Assembly (NCBI GenBank): GCA_964355075.1
Contig: CAYHCF010000016.1
Location: forward strand, 1-64,000
Source of the DNA: B1 sp964355075
GTDB lineage: Bacteria; Bacteroidota; Bacteroidia; UKL13-3
Reading direction: 5' to 3'
DNA: 64,000 nucleotides
Under the pieces are notes generated by a model that saw only the letters and a list, made by a program, of their open reading frames with translations, searched no databases and was not told the origin of the DNA. Made by a program: the position numbers and the translations under genes. Positions 36,839 through 44,935 of this stretch are shown here, piece by piece. Within the stretch, counting starts at the first letter, position 1; every line of letters starts with the position of its first letter.

Positions 36839-37181
36839 CTATGGTTTCACATAGATTTTTGAAGCATCCCGGTATCCACTGAGGTTTTTATACCAATCGG
36901 TAAATAGGACACCGCCACTTTGTGCCCATTGCGCAAATTTTAAATGAGCAGTTACCATATCCACTTTTTCAATCGGGTAATCAAATCGCTGTGGAATGTT
37001 AATAGCCCATGGAAGATTGTCTTTACTCAGGTAAAATTTATTGGCGGCAAAGCTGGTCCTGTCATCGCCGGTTCCTAATAAACTATCTTTTGCAAGCGAA
37101 GTGGGCGCTTTACCCGGCAGGTGAATTTCGAAACCCCTGTTTTTCCCATCGCTGGTTCCCCAGATAAAAGGATTGTATTTT
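36839..37181 (-). pseudogene. LruC-domain (DUF4842) protein, 3' remnant
   Basis: The minus-strand frame from 37181 to the TAG at 36839 reads YNPFIWGTSDGKNRGFEIHL, then PGKAPTSLAKDSLLGTGDD, NKFYLSKDNLPWAINIPQRF, DYPIEKVDMVTAHLKFAQWA and SGGVLFTDWYKN ... SKIYVKP. This is the C-terminal domain of LruC-domain proteins (secreted proteins of Bacteroidota and Leptospira). An in-frame stop at 37182-37184 and no start codon show it is a 5'-truncated remnant of about 113 codons. Confidence 0.75.
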
Positions 37182-37201
37182 TATACCATAAAGTTTATGA
37201 T

Positions 37202-37209
37202 TAGCTTTG
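37202..37209 (+). promoter_or_regulatory. -7 box TAGCTTTG of the GSCFA gene
   Basis: A perfect TAnnTTTG, 4 nt before the ATG at 37214. A TTG at 37174-37176 lies 25 nt upstream, a little far for a -33 element. Confidence 0.5.
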
Positions 37210-37213
37210 TTCG

Positions 37214-38191
37214 ATGAAGTTCAAACTTGATTTTCCGATTCCTCCCTTTCAAAAAAAGCTGTCCATTGAAGATTCGCTGTTTTTGATAGGTTCCTGTTTC
37301 GCTGAAAACATGGATCATAAATTACGTGATTACAAATTTGATACCTATTGCAATCCAAACGGAATTTTGTTTAATCCCATGAGCATCGCAAACTCCATAC
37401 ATACTGCTATTCTTGGAGATTTTGATTATTCACCCCTCATTTTTGAGCATCATGAATTATGGTATTCATGGTGGCATCACGGCTGTTTTGTCGATTCAAC
37501 CCGGGAACAATTATTGAAACAAATTATAGATCACAATTTAGAAGCTCACCAACGATTGAAAAGTGCAAACTGGCTGATCATTACCTGGGGGTCGGCTTAT
37601 GTATATGAACATATCGAATCAAAATTATTAGTTGCCAATTGTCACAAAGTTCCGACTCATCATTTTAAAAAAAGATTGTTGGAAACAGGGGAAATAATAG
37701 CACAATACGAAGAACTGTTAAAATTTTTGCATCGGTTCAACCCGAACCTGAAAATTGTTTTTAGCATTAGCCCTGTCAGATATACACGAGATGGGCTGCA
37801 TGAAAATAATTTAAGTAAAGCCACTCTTTTGCTCGCCTTACAAACCCTGCAAACCCAGCATAAAAACTTAATGTATTTTCCATCTTACGAAATTGTGGTG
37901 GATGAATTAAGAGATTACCGCTTTTACGAAGAAGACTGGGCTCACCCGAATTCCCTTGCCATAAATTATATCTGGGAAAAGTTCGTTGAAACCTGTTTTG
38001 ATGCCAAAACCATTGCCTTCATCCATTCTTATGACCCGATTCTGAAAGCCAAACAACACCGACCTATCAACAGCCAAACCAAGGCGCATTTAAAATTCAG
38101 AGCGGAAACGCATAAGAAAGTAATGGATTTACAAAATGAATACGACTTTTTAAACTGGAAAGAAGAGCTTGATTTTTTCGCAAAACAGTAA
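37214..38191 (+). CDS. GSCFA domain protein
   Basis: A 325-residue protein of the GSCFA family (named for the motif seen here as IGSCFAENM, about residues 26-34). The fold is related to SGNH/GDSL hydrolases, so an esterase or acyltransferase role is likely: the Ser follows the GS block, and WAHPNSLA near residue 240 supplies the Asp/His-like end block. No signal peptide. The promoter box is 4 nt before the ATG. No neighbour on the same strand. Confidence 0.85.
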   Translation: MKFKLDFPIPPFQKKLSIEDSLFLIGSCFAENMDHKLRDYKFDTYCNPNGILFNPMSIANSIHTAILGDFDYSPLIFEHHELWYSWWHHGCFVDSTREQLLKQIIDHNLEAHQRLKSANWLIITWGSAYVYEHIESKLLVANCHKVPTHHFKKRLLETGEIIAQYEELLKFLHRFNPNLKIVFSISPVRYTRDGLHENNLSKATLLLALQTLQTQHKNLMYFPSYEIVVDELRDYRFYEEDWAHPNSLAINYIWEKFVETCFDAKTIAFIHSYDPILKAKQHRPINSQTKAHLKFRAETHKKVMDLQNEYDFLNWKEELDFFAKQ

Positions 38192-38208
38192 GCAGTTATT
38201 CAAAAAAT

Positions 38209-38679
38209 TTAGTCCTCTTCAACTACTCCAAATTTCCCGGCCTCAAGTCCTTCATGCATGGATAAACCAATGAGAACTTTATCCTTTTCAGTTTCAATTA
38301 CCAATGCTTCTGTGGTAAAAATCCTGGGTTCTTCTTCGTCCAATAAAACAGATATTATCGGGCAGCCTATTAAATTTTTCCATACTTCATCTCCGGAGAA
38401 GTCTTTACTCACATACCCAATTTTATCTTTAAACTGCTGCAATACTTCCTGGTGTAGTTCATGTAATTTCAGATCTGTTAAGGGACTGATTCTTTCTTCC
38501 TCATCGGGTCTGTGAAAGATAATCTTTGATTGATCCTCAAAAATTAGTTCCATATAATCCAGAAAGCGTAAGGGGTCAATTGAATCCGTTTTATTAACCC
38601 AAAAATGATACATAACTCTCAATAATGTTTTGCCTTCCATACCCTGCAGAAGGGTCAATTCTTCGTTGCTGTATATCAT
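38209..38679 (-). CDS. Conserved hypothetical protein downstream of nth
   Basis: A 156-residue acidic soluble protein without recognised motifs. It has alternating strands and helices (RFLDYMELIFEDQSKIIFHR; PRIFTTEALVIETEKDKVLIG) and no signal peptide or membrane segment. Its start overlaps the nth stop by 4 bp, so it is probably co-expressed with nth, but nothing suggests a DNA repair role. Confidence 0.6.
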   Translation of the reverse strand: MIYSNEELTLLQGMEGKTLLRVMYHFWVNKTDSIDPLRFLDYMELIFEDQSKIIFHRPDEEERISPLTDLKLHELHQEVLQQFKDKIGYVSKDFSGDEVWKNLIGCPIISVLLDEEEPRIFTTEALVIETEKDKVLIGLSMHEGLEAGKFGVVEED

Positions 38680-39326
38680 TTTTTCTCTTTATTTATTTTG
38701 TGGAAGTACTTGCAATAATCTTGTAAACCACAAATTTCACATTTCGGGTTACGGGCCATACAGGTATATCTTCCATGTAAAATTAACCAATGGTGAGCCG
38801 TGGCAATATACTGTTCAGGAATATTTTTCATCAATTGTTTTTCGGCTGCCAAAGGGTTATTTGCATGAATAGTCAATCCCAGGCGGGCACTTACCCTGAA
38901 TACATGGGTATCAACAGCCATAGCAGCTTGCTGATACACCACACTCACAATAACATTGGCAGTTTTTCTGCCAACACCCGGTAATTTAGTCAAGTCCTCA
39001 ATGGTTTTGGGAACTTCCCCGTTAAAATCAGCAACCAGCATTTGAGCCATTCCAATTAAATGTTTGGTTTTATTATTCGGATAACTGATACTTTTGATAT
39101 ACGGAAATAAGGTATCAAAATCAGTCTGACTCATTTTTTGAGGAGTAGGGAAATCTCTTAAAAGTTCGGGAGTTACCAGATTTATGCGTTTATCGGTGCA
39201 TTGGGCCGATAAAATGGTAGCAACCAATAACTGAAATGGGTTGGAATAAACCAGCTCTGTTTCAGCAATAGGCTTATGTTTGATGAAATATTCAATTACA
39301 CCTGTATATCTTTCTTTCTTATTCAT
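38676..39326 (-). CDS. nth: Endonuclease III (DNA glycosylase/AP lyase)
   Basis: Removes oxidised pyrimidines and nicks abasic sites in base-excision repair. The helix-hairpin-helix LPGVGRKTANVI carries catalytic K121, and D139 lies in AVDTHVFRV. The [4Fe-4S] cluster cysteines C189, C196, C199 and C205 have the canonical C-x6-C-x2-C-x5-C spacing. 216 residues, usual length. Confidence 0.95.
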   Translation of the reverse strand: MNKKERYTGVIEYFIKHKPIAETELVYSNPFQLLVATILSAQCTDKRINLVTPELLRDFPTPQKMSQTDFDTLFPYIKSISYPNNKTKHLIGMAQMLVADFNGEVPKTIEDLTKLPGVGRKTANVIVSVVYQQAAMAVDTHVFRVSARLGLTIHANNPLAAEKQLMKNIPEQYIATAHHWLILHGRYTCMARNPKCEICGLQDYCKYFHKINKEKK

Positions 39327-39439
39327 CTAAAATTTAGTTTGTATCGCCTTAGGTGGCAAAGTGGTAAAAGTAATGACATTCTGATTGCATTCACAAAAAA
39401 AAATGCTTCCAGAAAGGTGTTCTTAAACCTAACAAACCC

Positions 39440-39447
39440 TACATTTG
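39440..39447 (+). promoter_or_regulatory. -7 box TACATTTG upstream of 39452
   Basis: A perfect TAnnTTTG, 4 nt before the ATG at 39452. Confidence 0.5.
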
Positions 39448-39451
39448 CTTC

Positions 39452-39976
39452 ATGAAAAAAATATTATTGATCCTAATATGCTTTCTCACTTTGGGTGCGC
39501 AAGGTCAAAACAAATCTGAAATTAAAAAGTTTAACCCGGAGATAAAGCGCTTTATTTATCAGGCTAACATGCAAATAAATAAAAACACCTACGATAGCAT
39601 TTATTTTGATGCGAATTATTCGAAAGGGAAGAAGCTGGTTTTTTTATACACGTATAAAGCCAAAGAATACGAAATGCTTGCCGATGACGAGTATTTTGAG
39701 AGCATCGTTTTTGAAATAAATCCTCCAAAAGGGAACTCTTTTATGATTACACCCAATCAATTTGAATCTTCCAAAGTTATTTTTAACCGCAGTTGTTTTT
39801 GTCCTGATGCAGGCAACAGGCAACTATATGATGGAATTATAAGTGGTAAAAAAGGAGCAAAAAATATCTGGGTTGTTTCGTATGATATACAGATTGAACC
39901 CAGACCCGGTCGTGAAGGATTATCAACCAATAAAAAGTTAAAAGGAATATTTAAACCCGGCAATCTGTTAAAATAA
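39452..39976 (+). CDS. Secreted protein of unknown function
   Basis: A 174-residue protein with a clear signal peptide (MKKILLILICFLTLGAQGQ) and a compact beta-rich domain with one cysteine pair (SCFCPDAG). I do not recognise the family. It ends one base before the acetyltransferase gene, so the two probably form an operon. It is present in the periplasm or outer layer by inference from the signal peptide. Confidence 0.6.
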   Translation: MKKILLILICFLTLGAQGQNKSEIKKFNPEIKRFIYQANMQINKNTYDSIYFDANYSKGKKLVFLYTYKAKEYEMLADDEYFESIVFEINPPKGNSFMITPNQFESSKVIFNRSCFCPDAGNRQLYDGIISGKKGAKNIWVVSYDIQIEPRPGREGLSTNKKLKGIFKPGNLLK

Positions 39977-39977
39977 A

Positions 39978-40454
39978 ATGTCAGATTTTACCATTCGATT
40001 CGCTGAGGTTTCTGATTCAGCTACTATCCTTCAATTTATAAAAGGCATCGCCGAATACGAAAAGTTAAGTGATTTGGTAGAGGCCACTACCGAAAAAATT
40101 GAGAAGCATTTGTTTGCGCAGGGAGCTGTTGCAAAGTGTTTATTAGCATTTGAAGATGAAACACCGGTTGGGTTTGCGTTGTTTTTTAGCAATTATTCAA
40201 CCTTTGTATCCAAGCCTGGAATTTATCTGGAAGACCTTTTTGTTGAACCTGAATTCAGAGGGAAGGGTTACGGTAAATCCTTATTGCTTGAATTAATAAA
40301 AATAGCAAAGCAAAGAGATTGTGGCAGGGTAGAGTGGAGCGTATTGGATTGGAACCAACCTGCCATAGATTTTTACGAAAGCCTGGGTGCAAAACCTATT
40401 CATGGCTGGACGGTTTATCGTTTGGATGAAAAAGCGATAAATTCATTTGATTAA
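39978..40454 (+). CDS. GNAT family N-acetyltransferase (SSAT-like)
   Basis: A 158-residue acetyl-CoA-dependent acetyltransferase. The GNAT core shows EDETPVGFALFF, IYLEDLFVEPEFRGKGYGKSL (motif A, with the R/Q-x-x-G-x-G/A acetyl-CoA loop) and VEWSVLDWNQPAIDFYESLG (motif B). This arrangement resembles spermidine/spermine N1-acetyltransferases, so a polyamine or diamine substrate is plausible, though not certain. Confidence 0.85.
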   Translation: MSDFTIRFAEVSDSATILQFIKGIAEYEKLSDLVEATTEKIEKHLFAQGAVAKCLLAFEDETPVGFALFFSNYSTFVSKPGIYLEDLFVEPEFRGKGYGKSLLLELIKIAKQRDCGRVEWSVLDWNQPAIDFYESLGAKPIHGWTVYRLDEKAINSFD

Positions 40455-41675
40455 CTAATCAATCTCAAAATAGTTAAGATCCTTGCTAAAGGTATCTTTA
40501 ATATAAAGTGTTGCCACAAAAGCCAGGCTCAAACAAATTGTGCCCACAACAAACGCTGCCCAAATTGGACCTCCTCCTACCGATAAACCCGCAAAACTCA
40601 AGGTAATGGGTACAGTAGCTCCTCTCACAAAATTGGGAACGGTATTGGTAACCGTTGAGCGGATATTGGTTCCAAACTGTTCGGAGGCAACGGTAACAAA
40701 CAAAGCCCAATAACCGGTGGCAAAACCCAGCGCATAACACATAAATTTAAAATAGTTAAGGCTTACATGTGTGTTAAATAAATAGATCAACAATAAGATG
40801 AAGGAAAGAGCGAGATACGTGAATATAACTTTCTTTCTGCTTTTTAAAAGCTGGCTTAACAGGCCACTGATCAAATCGCCGGAAGATAAACCCAGGTAAG
40901 CAAACATAACACTGTCTGCCACATCAATTTTATCCAGCAAACCCAAGGCTTCAGCAAATCGGTTAGAAAGGTTAATCAGAACGCCTATAGTGAACCAAAT
41001 GGGTAATCCAATTAGGATACAGGCAAGGTATTTCAGAAATAAATCAGAGCGTTTAAAAAGGGTTAAAAAATTGCCTCTTTTAATATTGCTATTGGCAATC
41101 AGATTTTGGTACATGCCACTTTCGTAAGCACCCGCTCTTAATAATAATAAGACCAAACCCATACAACCCCCAACAATATAGGTGTTTTGCCATCCGAAAT
41201 TTTTACTGACCAATCCGGCCAGTACTGCGCCCAAGGCTCCAAAAGTTACGATGATCATGGTGCCATAACCCCGCTTCTCTTTCTTCATATTTTCGGCAAC
41301 CAAAGTTATTCCGGCTCCCAACTCACCGGCTAAACCTATACCGGCAATAAACCGCATGATGGCATATTGATTGATATTGACCACAAAGGCATTTGCAATA
41401 TTGGCAATGGAGTATAAAAATATGGAACCAAATAATACCGAAATCCGTCCTTTTTTATCACCCAGAATACCCCATATTATTCCGCCCAATAACATCCCGG
41501 TCATTTGGAGATTAAACAAAAAAATCTCATTTGACTTCAATTCAAGTCCGGAATATCCCAGTGCTTTGAGGCTTTCATTCTTAACTACGTTAAAAACAAT
41601 TAAGTCGTAGATGTCAACAAAATAGCCTAATGAGGCCACGATAATGAGTAAATTAACGCTCTTTTTTTGCTCCAT
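40455..41675 (-). CDS. Major facilitator superfamily transporter
   Basis: About 406 residues with 12 predicted membrane helices in the MFS pattern. The loop 2-3 signature reads GILGDKKGRISVL, and the cytoplasmic GELGAGITLVAENMKKEKRGYG resembles the metabolite:H+ symporter branch (sugar or organic acid). The true start is the ATG at 41675; the frame opens at a TTG at 41681. The substrate is unknown. Its stop lies one base after that of the convergent acetyltransferase gene. Confidence 0.82.
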   Translation of the reverse strand: MEQKKSVNLLIIVASLGYFVDIYDLIVFNVVKNESLKALGYSGLELKSNEIFLFNLQMTGMLLGGIIWGILGDKKGRISVLFGSIFLYSIANIANAFVVNINQYAIMRFIAGIGLAGELGAGITLVAENMKKEKRGYGTMIIVTFGALGAVLAGLVSKNFGWQNTYIVGGCMGLVLLLLRAGAYESGMYQNLIANSNIKRGNFLTLFKRSDLFLKYLACILIGLPIWFTIGVLINLSNRFAEALGLLDKIDVADSVMFAYLGLSSGDLISGLLSQLLKSRKKVIFTYLALSFILLLIYLFNTHVSLNYFKFMCYALGFATGYWALFVTVASEQFGTNIRSTVTNTVPNFVRGATVPITLSFAGLSVGGGPIWAAFVVGTICLSLAFVATLYIKDTFSKDLNYFEID

Positions 41676-41737
41676 AAACAATTATTAGCTATGGCAAAAT
41701 AGCAAAAGAAACGAGAAGAGAAAATTGTTGATGGGAA

Positions 41738-42214
41738 TTAAATATTAATAAAAGCAGCTAGTTTCTCTAAAAACTGCTGATCAATTTCATCAAAGTGGGA
41801 CAAAAATTCACTATCCACATCTAAAACGGCTACAACATTTTGGTTCAAACCAAGAATAGGAACCACCATTTCGGAGCGGGAGTTACTATTGCAGGTAATA
41901 TGTCCTGGAAATGCCGCTACATCAGGAACAATAATTGGTTTTTTAAATTCCCAGCTCTTTCCACATACCCCTTTCCCAAAATCAATACGGGTACAGGCAA
42001 GCGGACCCTGGAAAGGCCCTAATACCAATTGGTTTGATTTTACTAAATAAAAGCCAACCCATAACCAATTAAATGTTTCTTTTAATACCGCACAAATATT
42101 TGCCAGGTTTGCAATCAGGTCATCTTCCCCTTCAATAAGGGCTTTGATTTGGGGCAAAAGGCTTTCATAAATTTCTTTTTTACTTGCTTTTTTATCTACC
42201 TGAAGGTTTTCCAA
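41738..42214 (-). CDS. Free methionine-(R)-sulfoxide reductase (GAF domain)
   Basis: A 158-residue single GAF-domain enzyme that reduces free Met-R-sulfoxide, protecting from oxidative damage. The three family cysteines are C74 (GPLACTRI), C84 (GKGVCG) and C108 (HITCNSNSRSEMVVP), with the same 10 and 24 residue spacing as in the E. coli enzyme. Complete length. A small lipoprotein gene lies 6 bp upstream on the same strand. Confidence 0.9.
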   Translation of the reverse strand: MENLQVDKKASKKEIYESLLPQIKALIEGEDDLIANLANICAVLKETFNWLWVGFYLVKSNQLVLGPFQGPLACTRIDFGKGVCGKSWEFKKPIIVPDVAAFPGHITCNSNSRSEMVVPILGLNQNVVAVLDVDSEFLSHFDEIDQQFLEKLAAFINI

Positions 42215-42220
42215 GGAAAG

Positions 42221-42418
42221 TTATTTTTTAGCTACAGTATCCTTTACGATAGTATCAGCTGGAGTGGATGCGCTTACATTGGCCCTGTTCACCGAATACG
42301 CAGCCTGATCGGTTTTGTATTGATCATTGGTTTGAATTGTTTTCTGAGCTTCTTCGGTACCATAGTGACAAGCGGAAAGGGAGGCTGCAAATGCAAATGC
42401 TATTAATATTTTCTTCAT
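42221..42418 (-). CDS. Small lipoprotein
   Basis: A 65-residue protein with a signal peptide and lipobox (MKKILIAFAFAASLSAC, cysteine 17). The mature part is short, polar and Ala/Thr/Asp-rich (TIQTNDQYKTDQAAYSVNRA), probably unstructured. Function unknown. Ends 6 bp before the fRMsr gene start, so it may be co-transcribed. Confidence 0.65.
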   Translation of the reverse strand: MKKILIAFAFAASLSACHYGTEEAQKTIQTNDQYKTDQAAYSVNRANVSASTPADTIVKDTVAKK

Positions 42419-42469
42419 TATTTTAATTGTTGACGATGCGAATATAAAAAAAATGTTGGCAGATAAAAC

Positions 42470-43402
42470 CTATTTCAATTCAAATTCTGAACTTCCTATC
42501 CTAAATCCCTCACAATATAGTTCTGCCTTATAGGTCCCTTTAATGAATTCGGAGCCTTTGTTCCAGTAAAAACTGACCGATATAGCTTCCTGGTTAAAGT
42601 CAATTGTTTTTTTTGCACTATATAAGGATTCTTCATTCTGATAGGTAAAGGTTCCGGAGCCTGCAAGTTCGTTGTAGATGGTAGCTCCATCGGGGCCAAT
42701 TACCTTTAAAAAAATATCTTTGTTGCCCTTTTCGGAAACATAATTTTCGGAAAGGCCAAAGGTAACTTTCAGCTGGTCTATTAGTCTGACCTTCATGGTT
42801 TCCTTTTCTTTACCGTTACTTCTTAGCTTGATACCGGTGACCAACATATTCTGGGTAACTAATTTTGCACCTATTGCTACCTTATTGTTCAATCGGGTGA
42901 TATCCATTGAAAGGTCTTCATTCTTTCTGTGTTGTGTTTTTATATCAGATCGCAATGCCTTATTTTCAACATTTAATGAAGTTATTACCGTACTTAAGGA
43001 ATCAATCTGGCCCATGTATTTTCTTTTATAATACCTAAGTTCATCCAATTCATCGTTCACAGCAGCTAATTCCTCCCGTGTTAATTTCCCTTTTATTAGT
43101 AAGGCTTCAATCCGGTCGGCAAATTCCTGCAGAGAATCATTTTTTTCGCTTAAGAATTGATCCAACTGGGCATTTTTGCCTTTATATTCAGTAAGTTCAA
43201 GTTCTGTTAGTTTCAATATATTATCCAAAACCATTTTGGTTGAGTCACTTTGGAATAATTCAACCTCTTTTACCAACAGTTTCTTGTCTGTTTTAGAATA
43301 GTTAAAAATAAAAAAGCCTAATAATGCGAGGAGAAGGATGTTTAATGCCGACTGTATAATGATGATGAGCCTATGTTTTTTCTTTTTTTCTTCCTGTACC
43401 AT
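42470..43402 (-). CDS. Membrane-anchored coiled-coil protein
   Basis: About 310 residues from the ATG at 43402 (MVQEEKKKKHRLIIIIQSAL). One membrane helix (about 11-35) is followed by a long coiled coil (about 40-185) and a C-terminal beta domain of about 120 residues (VTFGLSENYVSEKGNKDIFLK ... YKAELYCEGFRIGSSEFELK). The layout suggests an envelope-spanning structural protein with its C-terminus in the periplasm. The frame opens further upstream, but a full promoter (TTTG, 18 nt, TATTTTTG) lies 4 nt before this ATG. Confidence 0.65.
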   Translation of the reverse strand: MVQEEKKKKHRLIIIIQSALNILLLALLGFFIFNYSKTDKKLLVKEVELFQSDSTKMVLDNILKLTELELTEYKGKNAQLDQFLSEKNDSLQEFADRIEALLIKGKLTREELAAVNDELDELRYYKRKYMGQIDSLSTVITSLNVENKALRSDIKTQHRKNEDLSMDITRLNNKVAIGAKLVTQNMLVTGIKLRSNGKEKETMKVRLIDQLKVTFGLSENYVSEKGNKDIFLKVIGPDGATIYNELAGSGTFTYQNEESLYSAKKTIDFNQEAISVSFYWNKGSEFIKGTYKAELYCEGFRIGSSEFELK

Positions 43403-43406
43403 TTTG

Positions 43407-43436
43407 CAAAAATAAACTTTGTTACCACATTCCAAA
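43407..43436 (-). promoter_or_regulatory. Complete promoter (TTTG-N18-TATTTTTG) of the coiled-coil protein gene
   Basis: On the minus strand a TTTG at 43436-43433 is 18 nt before the perfect -7 box at 43414-43407, which ends 4 nt before the ATG at 43402. It is the best full promoter match I found near a start codon. Confidence 0.6.
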
Positions 43437-43516
43437 CTAGCCTTTTTCCACCAAAATTTAATACAGGTAGTGAAACTAAGTTCTGATTTATTATTATTGT
43501 TAAAAATTTATTCGCT

Positions 43517-44059
43517 TTGAAAACTACAAAAACATTTATTGATGGATTGTTAATAATTGAGCCACAAATATTTACCGATTCCAGAGGCTATTTTTTTGAG
43601 AGTTATAATGAGGAAAAATTTATGGATTATGGTGTAAATGTTCGTTTTATTCAGGATAACCAGTCATTATCGCAAATGGGAGCGGTAAGGGGATTACATT
43701 TTCAGGCTCCTCCTTGTGAGCAGGGAAAACTGGTGAGAGTGGTATCAGGTTCCGTTTGGGATGTGGTGGTGGATATCCGGAAAAACTCTCCAACTTATGG
43801 CAAGAATTTCTCCCTTGAACTATCGGCAAAAAATCAACTCATGTTTTGGATTCCTCCCGGTTTTGCACATGGCTTCGAAACGCTGGAAGATAATACCCTG
43901 TTTTTGTACAAATGTACCAATACCTACAATAAGGCAAGCGAAGGCGGGCTGTTATGGAACGATAAAGACCTTGATATTCATTGGAAAACACAAACGCCGA
44001 TTGTTTCTGAAAAGGACATTTTATTACCCGCTTTTAAAGATTTTGTCAGTCCTTTTTAA
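43517..44059 (+). CDS. rfbC: dTDP-4-dehydrorhamnose 3,5-epimerase
   Basis: A 180-residue cupin enzyme of dTDP-L-rhamnose synthesis for surface polysaccharide. Typical features: FTDSRGYFFESYNEEKF, FIQDNQSLS, RGLHFQAPPCEQGKLVRV with the active-site histidine, VVVDIRKNSPTYGK and WIPPGFAHGFETL. There is no ATG at the 5' end; a TTG at 43517 gives the normal start (M-K-T-T-K-T-F-I-D-G-L). The other rhamnose genes are not in the window. Confidence 0.92.
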   Translation: MKTTKTFIDGLLIIEPQIFTDSRGYFFESYNEEKFMDYGVNVRFIQDNQSLSQMGAVRGLHFQAPPCEQGKLVRVVSGSVWDVVVDIRKNSPTYGKNFSLELSAKNQLMFWIPPGFAHGFETLEDNTLFLYKCTNTYNKASEGGLLWNDKDLDIHWKTQTPIVSEKDILLPAFKDFVSPF

Positions 44060-44071
44060 CTTTTTGGTAGA

Positions 44072-44485
44072 ATGGTATTTAATTTTTGCAAAAATAAATT
44101 TTCAGGATTCTCAGAAAGAAGGAAGATCAAAGGAAAGCTGTTATTTCTAATTTTGTTTTGCTCTTCCCAAATTTGCTTTGCTCAGTTTACTAAACGAAGC
44201 GATTATGGAAAAACATACTATGACAGTAGTTGTAGTAAGGTTTGTGAAGTTTTTCGCTACGTTTTGGAATATCAGTTCCTTCCTGATAAAATAACAAATG
44301 AGAAAGTATATCAGGGAGTTACCATCATAAAAGATGGACCCTATTTAGGTTATTATGAGGATGGGAAGCTGGCATTCTCCGGATTCTTTTTGCAAAATGA
44401 AAAAGATAGTTTATGGAAATATTATTCGCCGGAAGGGAATCTGATTCATACTGAACTATATAAAAACAATCAATTAAGAAAATGA
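44072..44485 (+). CDS. Hypothetical exported protein with MORN-like strand repeats
   Basis: A 137-residue protein with an N-terminal hydrophobic stretch (about 22-38, LLFLILFCSSQICFAQ) that looks like a signal peptide after a basic lead. The C-terminal half has toxin_YwqK/MORN-like strand repeats (GYYEDGKLAFSGFFLQNEK ... KYYSPEGNLIHTELYKNN). Function unknown. It overlaps the next gene by 4 bp and starts 12 bp after rfbC. Confidence 0.6.
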   Translation: MVFNFCKNKFSGFSERRKIKGKLLFLILFCSSQICFAQFTKRSDYGKTYYDSSCSKVCEVFRYVLEYQFLPDKITNEKVYQGVTIIKDGPYLGYYEDGKLAFSGFFLQNEKDSLWKYYSPEGNLIHTELYKNNQLRK

Positions 44486-44895
44486 AAGCAGTCGTACTTA
44501 TCGCTTTGAGTTTTTTTGCCTTTGGTTTGAATGCTCAGGAGCTTATTAAAAAAAATCTGGAAGTGGGGAGCTATCTAACTATTAATCCATGTAAAAAGAA
44601 CAAAAAGGAGTTTGTTTATATTGATGTGTATGCCAGAACCAAGCCTTATGATAAAAAGCTTGTTGATACGCTGACAGGCGATGGTTTATTGAAAGAATTT
44701 TTTAATGAAAACAGTATTGATGCCAAGCGTCTTCCCTGTAGTATGGGAGGATATCAATATAAAATTGCAGCTTTACATGAATTTAACGACAAAGGGAAAA
44801 CAAAAAGAGTAGTTTTATGTTATACTTTATACCCTTTAACCCTCATCTGGATTGAGTTGGATAAGGCATTGGAAACGGCGGAAATTTCTTATTAA
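44482..44895 (+). CDS. Secreted protein of unknown function
   Basis: A 137-residue protein with a signal peptide (MKAVVLIALSFFAFGLNAQ) and a small mixed alpha/beta domain (FVYIDVYARTKPYDKK ... VLCYTLYPLTLIWIELDKAL). Two cysteines. I do not recognise the family. Start overlaps the upstream gene's stop (ATGA), so the two are likely made together. Confidence 0.6.
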   Translation: MKAVVLIALSFFAFGLNAQELIKKNLEVGSYLTINPCKKNKKEFVYIDVYARTKPYDKKLVDTLTGDGLLKEFFNENSIDAKRLPCSMGGYQYKIAALHEFNDKGKTKRVVLCYTLYPLTLIWIELDKALETAEISY

Positions 44896-44935
44896 AAGGG
44901 AATATCCCTGTATTTGTTTAACTCCGTATTTTGGA

